A stretch of DNA of 64,000 nt from Chloroflexota bacterium (lineage in GTDB: Bacteria > Chloroflexota > Anaerolineae > Aggregatilineales > Phototrophicaceae): assembly GCA_011523705.1 (NCBI GenBank), contig WTGC01000106.1, positions 1 through 64,000 of the forward strand, in the 5' to 3' direction. How positions within the stretch are numbered: position 1 is the stretch's first letter; every line of letters begins with the position of its first letter. The position numbers and the translations under genes were made by a program. Below, one piece after another: positions 1 to 9,157 of this stretch. The notes beneath the pieces are model-generated. The model was not told the origin of the DNA. It saw only the letters and a list, made by a program, of their open reading frames with translations, and made no database searches.

Positions 1-533
1 ATCATGACCGCCTCGTCCAAATCGCGCGGCAAGGTGTTGAAATAACCGGTCATCATGATGATGGCATATGAGAGAGTGAACACCATGTATGTGAGCACGA
101 GCGCTGTATAAGAGTTGTATATGCCCAGCCAGACGATCAGACCGAAATACGGGATCATCAGCGTGATCGGCGGCACCGACTGCACGCCGATGATGATCAA
201 GTTCAAGACTTTTTTGAAGCGGAAGTCGTAGCGGCTGAAGCTGTATCCCGCCAATATGCTGGTGACAACGGTGCAAATCGTCACCATAATCGCGACCAGG
301 TAGCTGTTGAAGAAGAAACGCAATTGCCCGGGATCACGCAGCACCGCCAGGTAAGCGTCAAATGAAAATGAATAATCAATAAGCGCGGGCGGATACGCAA
401 AAATCTCGAGATTGGATTTGAAAGACGAAGATACCATCCATAAGACCGGCAAACCAGCAAAACAAGCGCCAAGGATTAATGCGATCCAAATCAGGATCTT
501 TCGAATCAGGATTTCTCTGCGGCTGCCGATCAT
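1..533 (-). CDS. Carbohydrate ABC transporter permease (MalG-like), 3' end outside window
   Basis: Own reverse translation from ATG at 533: MIGSRREILIRKILIWIALILGACFAGLPVLWMVSSSFKS...NSYLVAIMVTICTVVTSILAGYSFSRYDFRFKK...MMTGYFNTLPRDLDEAVM; typical MalG EAA-loop start. Absent from the ORF track because it runs off the edge. Confidence 0.85.
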   Translation of the reverse strand, partial: MIGSRREILIRKILIWIALILGACFAGLPVLWMVSSSFKSNLEIFAYPPALIDYSFSFDAYLAVLRDPGQLRFFFNSYLVAIMVTICTVVTSILAGYSFSRYDFRFKKVLNLIIIGVQSVPPITLMIPYFGLIVWLGIYNSYTALVLTYMVFTLSYAIIMMTGYFNTLPRDLDEAVM

Positions 534-619
534 ACGTGTCTCGTTTTACGCGAATTGCGCTTTCCTATCGGGATCGTGCTGTTTCAACCGCATCACCTAA
601 ATTCGCTGCCGCCGGGCGG

Positions 620-1552
620 TCATTCGTCCGCCATGCGTTGACTGCGCACATAGAAGATCGCCACGAAGGTGCAAATCGCCAGGATCACCATGGCAATCGT
701 CGACGCGATAGAATACTCGTGCGAGCTAAACGCCGCTTTGTAGGTATACGTGCTCAAGACCTCGGTCGAGCGCAGAGGACCGCCGCCCGTGGTCATCCAT
801 ATCAAAGTGAACTGATGTATCGTCCAAATGAAATCCAGCAGCGCCAGACTGATAATGATCGGTCGAAGTTGCGGTAGCGTAATATGCCTAAATAGCTGCC
901 AGGCGTTGCCGCCATCGACCCGGCCCGATTCATATAAATCATCGGGAATGCCCTGCAAGCCCGCTAGAAAACTGACCATATAAAAGGGATAACCGGCCCA
1001 GATATTGATGAAGGTCACCGCATTCAGCGCCAGTTTTCGATCGGAGAGCCACTCATTCAGTTCCGGGATGATCCCCAATTCGAGCAGCACAAAATTCACG
1101 ACGCCGTGCGGGTTTAGCAGCAGGCGCCACAAAATAGCGATGATCGATGCGGTAAAGACCCAGGGCAAAATGTAAATGACGCGGAACACCGCCTTCACAT
1201 TGGCGCTGAGCAGGCGCGAATTCAACAGCAGCGCGAATGACAAGCCGATGATGAAATGCACAACGACGCTGACAAGCGAGAAGTACAGCGTATTGCTGAG
1301 CGCGCCCCGGAATTTCCGGTTCGTCAATACCTCTTCGTAATTCTCAAGCCCCACAAAAACCGGCGGATTCGGGTTGACGATGACATTGTCGACCAGGGAA
1401 TAGAGGAAGACCGTCCCGATTGGAATAACGGTCAAAGCCGCGAGCAAGAGCAGAGTCGGCGACAGATAGCTATAAGGCAGGAGTTTGCGCTTCCTCTGCT
1501 CCCAGCCGATATTCGCGGGTTCAGAGCTTTCGCGCTGCGCGGCTACGCTCAT
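620..1552 (-). CDS. Sugar ABC transporter permease (MalF-like)
   Basis: 310 aa multi-TM protein, PTLLLLAALTVIPIGTVFLYSL and DDLYESGRVDGGNAWQLFRHITLPQLRPI EAA loop. Confidence 0.9.
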   Translation of the reverse strand: MSVAAQRESSEPANIGWEQRKRKLLPYSYLSPTLLLLAALTVIPIGTVFLYSLVDNVIVNPNPPVFVGLENYEEVLTNRKFRGALSNTLYFSLVSVVVHFIIGLSFALLLNSRLLSANVKAVFRVIYILPWVFTASIIAILWRLLLNPHGVVNFVLLELGIIPELNEWLSDRKLALNAVTFINIWAGYPFYMVSFLAGLQGIPDDLYESGRVDGGNAWQLFRHITLPQLRPIIISLALLDFIWTIHQFTLIWMTTGGGPLRSTEVLSTYTYKAAFSSHEYSIASTIAMVILAICTFVAIFYVRSQRMADE

Positions 1553-1638
1553 GCCGTCTCCAGTTGAGCCGAGGCAGCCAGTGGAATTCCCTGGCCGCCT
1601 CAGCTTTACAGCTTACGGAAATACCGCGTTGAGTGGAA

Positions 1639-2880
1639 TTACTCGAAGATCGCTTCCCACTCTTCTTGCGCGATTTCCAGGAATTCTTCCAGTTCGATTT
1701 CGCCTTCCAAATAGAATTGGAATGGCTCGTCGAATTGGCGCATCAACTCTTCCGCGGCTGGCAGCCCGGTGAACTCATTCGCCAGATAACCTTCCTGGAA
1801 GATCTCGAAGGCGGTCATGAAGAGCTGATCGGTTTGAATGAAGTCCGGCGTCGCGTTGACATTGCCGGGGAATGCGTTGGCAATTGAAGTCAACTGCGTA
1901 TTGCCTTCGACGCTGACCAGGTATTCGATCAGCTTCCAGGCTTCGGCTTTGTGCTCGGTGTTCGAGCTGATGCCGATGCCCCAGGAGGCGTAAGGCAAGC
2001 CGCGCGGACCATCGTAGCCTTCAGCCGCCGGCAGCGCGGTGATATCGAAGTTGAGGTCCGGATTGCGCTCGCGGATCAGCGTGAAGTGCGCCAGTGTGTT
2101 GATGATCATGGCGACGCGCTCGTTCACGAATTCCTCGACCTTTTCATTCTCCTTCATCGCGAAGGCGCCCGGCGCGACTACGCCAGCATCGTGCAAGCTC
2201 TTGATGTAAGCCATCGTGTCCGCCAGCTGCTCATTGCCGGCCAGGTTTGGCTGACCCATGTCATCGAGCATGCTGCCGCCAGTCGCCCAGAGCCAGGACA
2301 TGGTGTCGTTTTGAATGCCGTTGGGCTGCTCCAGCGAAAGCGGCTGCGCCCAGCCATATACGTTGTTATCGGGATCGGTCAAGGCCTCGGCCGCGGCGGC
2401 GAATTCGGCGCGCGTCGATGGCGGATCGATTCCTGCGGCGCCCAGCATGTCCAGATTGACGAAGACCGGGTAAATGAAATTGGCGATCGGGATCATGTAG
2501 GTCTCGCCAGCCAGTTGAATTTGCGCCGCCAACTCGCTGTCATCGTACATCGCGTCGGCCATCGCTTGCGTCAGGCTATGCAGCGCGCCTTGCTTCCACA
2601 AGACATTCACCCAGGCGCCATCCAAGCCAACGACATCGGCCATGGTGCCGGTCGCCGCGCTCGCGATGATCTGGTCTTTGGTAGTCAAGTAGGGTCCACT
2701 GATCGTCTCCACCCTGATGCCCGGGTTGGCCGCTTCAAAGTCGTCCAGGATCGCGCGGAAAGAACCTTCCGGCAATTCCGGCTCCCACCATTGCTGAAAT
2801 TCCAGAACGACATCCTGCGCCATGCTGACGCCGCTCAACAGCAGCAGCACGACCATCAAACCAAGTGCGTACTTCTTCAT
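1639..2880 (-). CDS. Extracellular solute-binding protein family 1 (sugar ABC transporter)
   Basis: Signal peptide MKKYALGLMVVLLLLSGVSMAQ; SBP_bac_1-like body; adjacent to permeases. Confidence 0.9.
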   Translation of the reverse strand: MKKYALGLMVVLLLLSGVSMAQDVVLEFQQWWEPELPEGSFRAILDDFEAANPGIRVETISGPYLTTKDQIIASAATGTMADVVGLDGAWVNVLWKQGALHSLTQAMADAMYDDSELAAQIQLAGETYMIPIANFIYPVFVNLDMLGAAGIDPPSTRAEFAAAAEALTDPDNNVYGWAQPLSLEQPNGIQNDTMSWLWATGGSMLDDMGQPNLAGNEQLADTMAYIKSLHDAGVVAPGAFAMKENEKVEEFVNERVAMIINTLAHFTLIRERNPDLNFDITALPAAEGYDGPRGLPYASWGIGISSNTEHKAEAWKLIEYLVSVEGNTQLTSIANAFPGNVNATPDFIQTDQLFMTAFEIFQEGYLANEFTGLPAAEELMRQFDEPFQFYLEGEIELEEFLEIAQEEWEAIFE

Positions 2881-3252
2881 TTTCGACTTCTCCTTGCTTT
2901 CTCAATTGATCTCAATCGAATTCACGCGAGGCTGCGCGCCATCGTAAATCGCCAGTACGCCCCGCTTGACCTGCGCGCATTTCTTACATAAATCCCCTTT
3001 CCCTACAATTGCCGGTCGTCCGCGGCTGTTATCTGCCGGCAAATGCCGCCAAGCCGCTGCGAGCCCCGTCAATGCCTTGAGCAGCGTCGAGGCTGGCTAA
3101 AACACCGTGACCATTAAGACTGTACTCGATGCCGGAAGCAGAGCCGCAACGAATGCGCGAATCCATTCCGGCAAATCACATGCCGAGATTTGAACACATC
3201 CGCGTCGCCTTGTCAAATTCTTGCTGAAAGACCCGCAGCCCGGCATATTCGG

Positions 3253-4110
3253 TTAAGACAGCCGCAGCATGACCTTGTCGCCCAATTGCACATCCAGGCG
3301 GTCGGCGGCGTCATCCTGGTTCGCGCCGATTTCCAGAAATCCATTGCTGTCAATCTGAGCCAGAATCTCCCCCGGCGGGACTTCGTGATAAGCCTGCGAT
3401 ATGCCGTGCACGGTATGGCTGTGAATGGTGATATGCGCCGCGCGCGCCTTCAATTGCAAGGGCGGAATGTCTTGACCCCAGACCGCCGTCGCCGTCAATG
3501 TCTCCGCGCTGGTCCAATGAAAGACACCGATGCTGGTGATGATATTGCCGAAGTGATCAATATGCATCACCTCGCCGATCAGCCGCTTCCGCGCGTAACT
3601 CAGTTCCGGCAAGGGATAACTCGTGATCTTTTCCAGCGCTCCGCCCAAAGACTGGAAGACCTCGGGCGTCTGCGAAAGATGGGCGGCGGCCGGCGCAAAG
3701 ATATCGCGGCCGTGAAAGGTGCGGCTGACGGTATCGGCCTGGTAGCTCGGATTTTCCAGCTTAACCGACCGGTATTGCTTGCCATGATGCGCCAGCGCGT
3801 AGGTCAAGACGCCATTGTCTGGGCTGACGAAACAGTATTGCTGGCTCTTCACCGCGATCGCCAGACGGTCGCTGCCCACGCCGGGGTCCACCACAACGCA
3901 GAAAACCGTCCCGGATGGGAAATAGTGATAACTGTTCAAGAGGGCGAAAGCGGCTTCGCGCACATTCTGCGGTCGTATCGCGTGGGTGATGTCAACAATT
4001 TGGGCTGCCGGACAGACATTAAGTATCGACGCCTTCATCGCGCCAACATAGATGTCTTCCAATCCAAAGTCCGTTAACAAGGCGATCACATTTGTCATTT
4101 GCGTTCTCAA
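3253..4110 (-). CDS. SAM hydroxide adenosyltransferase (DUF62/SAM_adeno_trans family)
   Basis: ALLTDFGLEDIYVGAMKASIL...DITHAIRPQNVREAAFAL...VVVDPGVGS...DNGVL...GRDIFAPAAAHL. Confidence 0.88.
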   Translation of the reverse strand: MRTQMTNVIALLTDFGLEDIYVGAMKASILNVCPAAQIVDITHAIRPQNVREAAFALLNSYHYFPSGTVFCVVVDPGVGSDRLAIAVKSQQYCFVSPDNGVLTYALAHHGKQYRSVKLENPSYQADTVSRTFHGRDIFAPAAAHLSQTPEVFQSLGGALEKITSYPLPELSYARKRLIGEVMHIDHFGNIITSIGVFHWTSAETLTATAVWGQDIPPLQLKARAAHITIHSHTVHGISQAYHEVPPGEILAQIDSNGFLEIGANQDDAADRLDVQLGDKVMLRLS

Positions 4111-4224
4111 TAATCCAGTGGGGTTTTTAGCATGTCTATCCGAAGTATACTGTAATTGTAATCGACGCCAGGTCTACGCGGCATCATTCATCGACCGACA
4201 CTACAATGAATGTGGGGTCAACGA

Positions 4225-5376
4225 ATGCACTCACTACGGCTGAAGTTGGAAGACAACGAGCTGCGGTCGCTCGCCAAGTATGCGCTGTTCAGCCGCCACT
4301 CGCGCGGACGCCTGCATCATGAGTCTGAACCGCGCTACCGGACTGCCTTTCAGCGCGATCGCGATCGCATTGTGCACGCAGCCGCCTTTCGGCTTCTCGA
4401 ATACAAGACCCAGGTCTTCGTCAACGATGCCGGCGATTATTATCGAACGCGCCTGACCCACACCTTGGAAGTGGCGCAGATCGGGCGGACGCTGGCGCGG
4501 GCGCTCGGCGCCAATGAAGACCTGGTCGAGGCGATCTGCCTGGCGCACGATCTCGGTCACCCGCCCTTCGGTCACGCCGGCGAAGACGTGCTGAATGAGC
4601 TGATGGTCGATCACGGCGGGTTCAATCACAACCATCAGAGCTACCGCGTGGTGACCAAACTGGAGCATCGTTATCCCAAGTGGAATGGCCTCAATCTCAC
4701 CTTCGAGACGCTCGAAGGCATCGCCAAGCACGAAACCGCTTACGACCGCAGCGCCTTTCGCGAGATCTCCGAAGAAACTGGTCCCGGCTTGGAAGCGCAA
4801 ATTGCCAATGTCGCCGATGAGCTCGCCTATAACGCGCATGATTTGGACGATGGCTTGCAATCCGGCTTGATTCAGGTGACGCAGATGCAGGGTCTCGAAA
4901 TTTGGCGGCGCGTTGCCGAGCGCATCCAGTGGAAGGGCGCTTACTTGGATGATGTTTCGCGCCATAACATCATCCGCGAGTTGGTCGGCCAATTGGTCGA
5001 TGATGTCTTGTTTGAAAGCGCGCGGCGGATCGAAGCGCTGGCGCCCGGAGATTCGCTGGACATTCAGCGCCATCCGGAACCGGTCGTCCGCCACAGTGAT
5101 GAGCAGCAGACGCTGAACGCGGCTTTGAAGGACTTCCTCTATCAGAAGATGTATCGCCACTTTAGAATAGTGCGCATGCAGACGCGCGCCGAGCACTTTA
5201 TACGCGCCTTGTTCGCCAGCTACATCGCCGAGCCGCGCCAGTTGCCCGATAGTTATCGCGCCAAACTGGAAGACGAACCCAAGCATCGAGTGGTGGCTGA
5301 TTACATCGCCAGTTTGACCGACCGCAGCGCATTGCGGGAATTCCAGCAATTATTCGATCCCATATCGAAACCGTGA
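4225..5376 (+). CDS. dgt: dGTPase-like HD-domain triphosphohydrolase (ORF track start 4210; ATG at 4225 also possible)
   Basis: YRTAFQRDRDRIVHAAAFRLLEYKTQVF, TRLTHTLEVAQIGRT, LAHDLGHPPFGHAGEDVLN HD motif. Confidence 0.88.
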   Translation: MHSLRLKLEDNELRSLAKYALFSRHSRGRLHHESEPRYRTAFQRDRDRIVHAAAFRLLEYKTQVFVNDAGDYYRTRLTHTLEVAQIGRTLARALGANEDLVEAICLAHDLGHPPFGHAGEDVLNELMVDHGGFNHNHQSYRVVTKLEHRYPKWNGLNLTFETLEGIAKHETAYDRSAFREISEETGPGLEAQIANVADELAYNAHDLDDGLQSGLIQVTQMQGLEIWRRVAERIQWKGAYLDDVSRHNIIRELVGQLVDDVLFESARRIEALAPGDSLDIQRHPEPVVRHSDEQQTLNAALKDFLYQKMYRHFRIVRMQTRAEHFIRALFASYIAEPRQLPDSYRAKLEDEPKHRVVADYIASLTDRSALREFQQLFDPISKP

Positions 5377-5389
5377 ACGAGGTCAACTC

Positions 5390-6643
5390 ATGCCCGGTGA
5401 AACCTTACTGAACCAGCGATATGAGCTCGTTGCCCAGCAGGGCTCTGGCGGCATGTCAGTCATCTACAAGGCGCTCGATCGCATGTTGGGCCGCATGGTC
5501 GCCATCAAAATCTTGCGTCCCAATCTGACAAAGGACCCGGCTTTCCTGGACAAGTTCCAGCAAGAAGCGCGCAGCGTCGCCATGATGTCTCACCCGAATA
5601 TCGTCACCGTGCATGACGTGGGCAGCGATGGCGCGACCCACTACATCGTGATGGAGATGATCGAGGGCAATGATCTCAAGAAGCTCATCAAAGCTCGGGG
5701 GGGCTTGCCGCTGGACAAGGCGCTGGAATATGGCGTTCAGATCTGCGCCGGGCTCGGTTTCGCGCACCGTTCGCAGCTCGTGCATGCCGATGTCAAGCCG
5801 CAGAACATCCTCATCAATAGAGAAGGCGTGCTCAAGGTCACCGACTTCGGCATCGCCCAAGCCTATACCGACACGATGACGCAGACGCGCAGCGACGTGG
5901 TTTGGGGAAGCCCGCATTATTTCGCCCCGGAACAGGCGCGCGGAGAAAGCCCAACGCCCGCGGCCGATGTTTATTCCATCGGCATTGTCCTCTTCGAAAT
6001 GTTTACGGGCCGCCTGCCTTATGTCGGCAGCTCGCAGCGAGAGCTGGCGCTGGCGCATATTCAGGGCGATATACCCCGAATCAAAGACTTCAATGCCGAA
6101 CTGCCCGATGACCTGAACAATGTCATCGTCAAAGTGATGGGCAAACGCCCCAACGACCGTTACAAACATGCTGATCAATTGGGTCATATCTTGCAAGAAA
6201 TCCGCGAGCGCAGCCGACGCGGCGCCCAGCAGACCGCCTCCGGGCGCATGGCGCCGCCAACAGCCGTCGGCGGCCAGCCGGTTCGAAGATCCTTGCCCTC
6301 CACTCCGCGGCCGGCATCTTCCTATTCAGCCCCGGCCTCGCGCGCCCCGATTCCCATCGCCCCGCGTCGATCGGCGCCTGTCTCCCAGTCGCCGCGGGGG
6401 AGCGCCGCTATGCCCGAGCAGCCGCTTAATCCGCTGCCGCCCGGCGCGCCGTCTCCCCTGCTCAACCAGGACGGCACGATCAATGTCGAGGCGACCGGCG
6501 GCTATACCGGTCCCTTCGTGCCCAGGCGGCAGGCCAAGGGCGAAGGCGCGGACATCGTGACCATCGTCCTGGTCATACTGGCTTTTCTGGCGGTGGCTGG
6601 TTTGGCGCCGCTCTACCTGCTGGGGGTTTTTCCGCTGCTCTAG
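5390..6643 (+). CDS. Serine/threonine protein kinase (PknB-like) with Pro-rich linker and C-terminal TM
   Basis: GSGGMS, VAIKILRP, HADVKPQNILI, TDFGIAQ, C-terminal hydrophobic helix. Confidence 0.92.
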   Translation: MPGETLLNQRYELVAQQGSGGMSVIYKALDRMLGRMVAIKILRPNLTKDPAFLDKFQQEARSVAMMSHPNIVTVHDVGSDGATHYIVMEMIEGNDLKKLIKARGGLPLDKALEYGVQICAGLGFAHRSQLVHADVKPQNILINREGVLKVTDFGIAQAYTDTMTQTRSDVVWGSPHYFAPEQARGESPTPAADVYSIGIVLFEMFTGRLPYVGSSQRELALAHIQGDIPRIKDFNAELPDDLNNVIVKVMGKRPNDRYKHADQLGHILQEIRERSRRGAQQTASGRMAPPTAVGGQPVRRSLPSTPRPASSYSAPASRAPIPIAPRRSAPVSQSPRGSAAMPEQPLNPLPPGAPSPLLNQDGTINVEATGGYTGPFVPRRQAKGEGADIVTIVLVILAFLAVAGLAPLYLLGVFPLL

Positions 6644-6646
6644 ATC

Positions 6647-8473
6647 TTAGCGCCGCTTGAATTCATCAGCCAAATCTTCGCGGCTGAGATGTATCAGGGT
6701 CTTCCGCCCGCTCGGCGACGCGAAGGGCGACGGGCAGCGTTCCAACTGGGCGATCAATAAGCCCATCTCCTCCTGCTGCAGAATCTGACCGCTGCGAACG
6801 GCCGCCGCCGCGGCCAGGGCTTCCAGGGCGCAAATTGCCGATTTCTCCGACCGACGCAAGCTGGCGAGCATGCGCGGCAAAACCTCCGTGCACAGCATGC
6901 CGGATACAATCTGCGGCGCCCGCCGAATGACGAAGCTGTTGGGACCGAAGACTTCGATTTCAAAGTTCAATTGCGTGAACAAGTCGCTGACTTCGCTGAG
7001 CAGTTCCGCGTCAGCCGGCGCCAGCAGGGCGGCTTGGCTCTCGCTCAGCGTCGCGCTGGAAATGCCCCCATTTGCCGATTCGTCGATCAACTGATGATAG
7101 AGCACGCGCTCATGGGCTGCATTCTGATCGATGAGGTACAAGCCTGACGGACCCTCCGCGATGATATAAGCGGCGCCAACCTGCCCCACAACGCGCAGCA
7201 CCGGCAGCGTGCGCGGTCTCAGCGGCGCCTCCGCCGCTTCCGGAATGGCATCAATCCCCTCGTCGTCGAATAGATCTTCGGCGTTCCGCCGCCGCCAAGC
7301 TGGCTGGGGATTCTGATAGGCGATGGAGTCTTCCCCGAAGCCAGTCGCCGTCCAGAGATCAGCCGCGGGCGCGCTATCTGTCGACTTCAACAAGGTTTCC
7401 CGAACGGCGCGCTGCGCGGCGACGAACACCAGTTGCGAATCGCGAAAACGGACTTCGGCCTTGGTCGGATGGACGTTAACATCGACAAAATCCGGCGGCA
7501 CTGAGATCATCAGGACGGCGAAGGGAAAGGCGCCCGCCTTCAACAAGCCGTCGTATGCCTGCGTTATCGCATGGCTCAGCGTGCTGTCTTGTATCGCGCG
7601 GCCATTGACGAAGAGGATGATGCGATCGCGGCTGGCGCGGCTCAGCGTCGGCTGCGATACGTAGCCAGTGATCCCAATCGCTGGGCGGCCCGGCCGGCGC
7701 TCCTCAGCCGCGTCAATCGCCATCATGCATCGGAAGGCTTTGAGCCCGAAGGCATTGGCCACCACGTCGGCCAGCTCCCCGCCGCCAGAAGATCGGAAGC
7801 GCTCTCGCCCGTCCTGTTTCAGCGCGAACGCGATATTGGGATAAGCCATCGCGTATCGCAAGACCACCCAATGGATATGCCGCTTTTCCGTCGTCTCGCT
7901 CTTGAGAAAAGCGAGACGCGCCGGGGTATTGAAGAAGAGATTCTCAATCGCCACTGCCGTGCCGGCCGGCGCGCCCACCAGCCGCCGCTGCTCAATGACG
8001 CCGCCGCGCACATGCAGCGATACGCCCATTTCATCAGCGCGGTGGCGGGTCACGACTGTCGCCCGGCTCACCGCCGCGATGCTCGCCAGCGCCTCGCCGC
8101 GAAAGCCCAGCGTCGATATATCGCGCAGATCGTCGGCCGTTCTCAGCTTGCTGGTGGCGTGGCGCTTGAATGCCAGCTCAATTTCGCCGGCGCGTATGCC
8201 AATGCCGTTATCGGTCACCCGCAGGATGCGCCGCCCGCCCGCTTCGACTTCGACATGCACCGAGCTGGCGCCGGCGTCAATCGCATTCTCGATCAGTTCT
8301 TTGGCCGCTGAGGCCGGGCGTTCGATCGCTTCTCCAGCGGCAATCCGCCCGATCACCTCATCCGGCAACAACTCAATGGCGAAGGCATTGGGACCTTCGC
8401 CAGTCCCGTCCTCGCCCGTTCTTTCCGCTACCAGCGGTTCTGCCAGCATCTCCCGCAGCATATCGATGGGCAC
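6647..8473 (-). CDS. mutL: DNA mismatch repair protein MutL
   Basis: IAAGEAIERPASAAKELIENAIDAGA, RVTDNGIGI, TLGFRGEALASIAAV, FFNTPARLAFL, DVNVHPTKAEVRF. Confidence 0.95.
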   Translation of the reverse strand: MPIDMLREMLAEPLVAERTGEDGTGEGPNAFAIELLPDEVIGRIAAGEAIERPASAAKELIENAIDAGASSVHVEVEAGGRRILRVTDNGIGIRAGEIELAFKRHATSKLRTADDLRDISTLGFRGEALASIAAVSRATVVTRHRADEMGVSLHVRGGVIEQRRLVGAPAGTAVAIENLFFNTPARLAFLKSETTEKRHIHWVVLRYAMAYPNIAFALKQDGRERFRSSGGGELADVVANAFGLKAFRCMMAIDAAEERRPGRPAIGITGYVSQPTLSRASRDRIILFVNGRAIQDSTLSHAITQAYDGLLKAGAFPFAVLMISVPPDFVDVNVHPTKAEVRFRDSQLVFVAAQRAVRETLLKSTDSAPAADLWTATGFGEDSIAYQNPQPAWRRRNAEDLFDDEGIDAIPEAAEAPLRPRTLPVLRVVGQVGAAYIIAEGPSGLYLIDQNAAHERVLYHQLIDESANGGISSATLSESQAALLAPADAELLSEVSDLFTQLNFEIEVFGPNSFVIRRAPQIVSGMLCTEVLPRMLASLRRSEKSAICALEALAAAAAVRSGQILQQEEMGLLIAQLERCPSPFASPSGRKTLIHLSREDLADEFKRR

Positions 8474-8724
8474 CGTTCGTCGTCAATCAATAGAGGCATT
8501 TCGAGTATAGCAGATTTCTCCCGCCGCCGCCTTCCCGCGCCCGTGGGTGAATATCGAATTCGGTTGAAATCACTCTTCCAGTACTCGTTTATCCACAAAG
8601 TTGCCAATGACAAATGAAACTCGGAATCCTTTTTTTCTCGGTGCCCTCGGTGGTGAATAAAGCAGAGCAATGTCCGCTAAAGGGAATATATCCGCGCTGT
8701 TTCGCTCAGCCATTGACTCGAACC

Positions 8725-8753
8725 TTGAACGGATGCCATTTAACCGCTATACT
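8725..8753 (+). promoter_or_regulatory. Sigma70-like promoter for tRNA-Thr
   Basis: TTGAAC - 17 nt - TATACT, 12 nt before the tRNA 5' end. Confidence 0.65.
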
Positions 8754-8765
8754 GCTGCTCCATTC

Positions 8766-8838
8766 GCCACCCTAGCTCAATTGGCAGAGCGATCGCTTCG
8801 TAAGCGATAGGTTATGGGTTCAAGTCCCATGGGTGGCT
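8766..8838 (+). tRNA. tRNA-Thr (anticodon CGT)
   Basis: GCCACCC/GGGTGGC acceptor, ATCGC TTCGTAA GCGAT anticodon arm, ATGGG TTCAAGT CCCAT T-arm. Confidence 0.93.
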
Positions 8839-8841
8839 CAA

Positions 8842-8869
8842 CTCCAGACCGCGTCTGGAGGACGATTTT
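8842..8869 (+). terminator. Terminator-like hairpin downstream of tRNA-Thr (weak T tract)
   Basis: CTCCAGAC-CGC-GTCTGGAG, then GACGATTTT. Confidence 0.4.
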
Positions 8870-8889
8870 GACAACTGAATAACGAAAAA

Positions 8890-9134
8890 ACGTTGATCGG
8901 GAAGAGTAGACATTTCCCTTCACAGCAGAGAATGCGGGTCAAAGGCTGGGAGCCCGCTTGTGAGCATTTGTCGAAGGTCGCCCGGGAGTTGCCCGAAAGA
9001 AGGCATCCGCCAGTAGAATCGGGCCGGTTTACGCCCGTCATCGCGTCTCGAGCGCAGTGGACATTTGTTCACTGAAGCAAGGTGGTACCGCGGAAGGCAG
9101 CCTTTCGTCCTTGTATGGATGGAAGGCTTTTTTG
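8890..9134 (+). promoter_or_regulatory. T-box leader (valS), with intrinsic terminator
   Basis: T-box core AAGGTGGTACCGCGG at 9079-9093; candidate specifier GAAGGTCGCC (GTC=Val at 8977-8979); terminator AGCCTTTCGTCC-TTGTAT-GGATGGAAGGCT then T run (9099-9133); followed by valS. Confidence 0.92.
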
Positions 9135-9157
9135 TTGGAACGACGGGAGGTTTTGCG

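Noticed and set aside
1951-2991. 346-aa plus-strand ORF
   Set aside because: Antisense to the sugar-binding protein gene; no recognisable motifs; typical GC-rich shadow ORF.
4234-5349. 371-aa minus-strand ORF
   Set aside because: Exactly antisense to dgt, which has a clear HD motif.
8428-8670. 80-aa ORF starting MLCFIHHRGHREKKD
   Set aside because: Translation of an intergenic repeat running into the mutL start region, not a gene.
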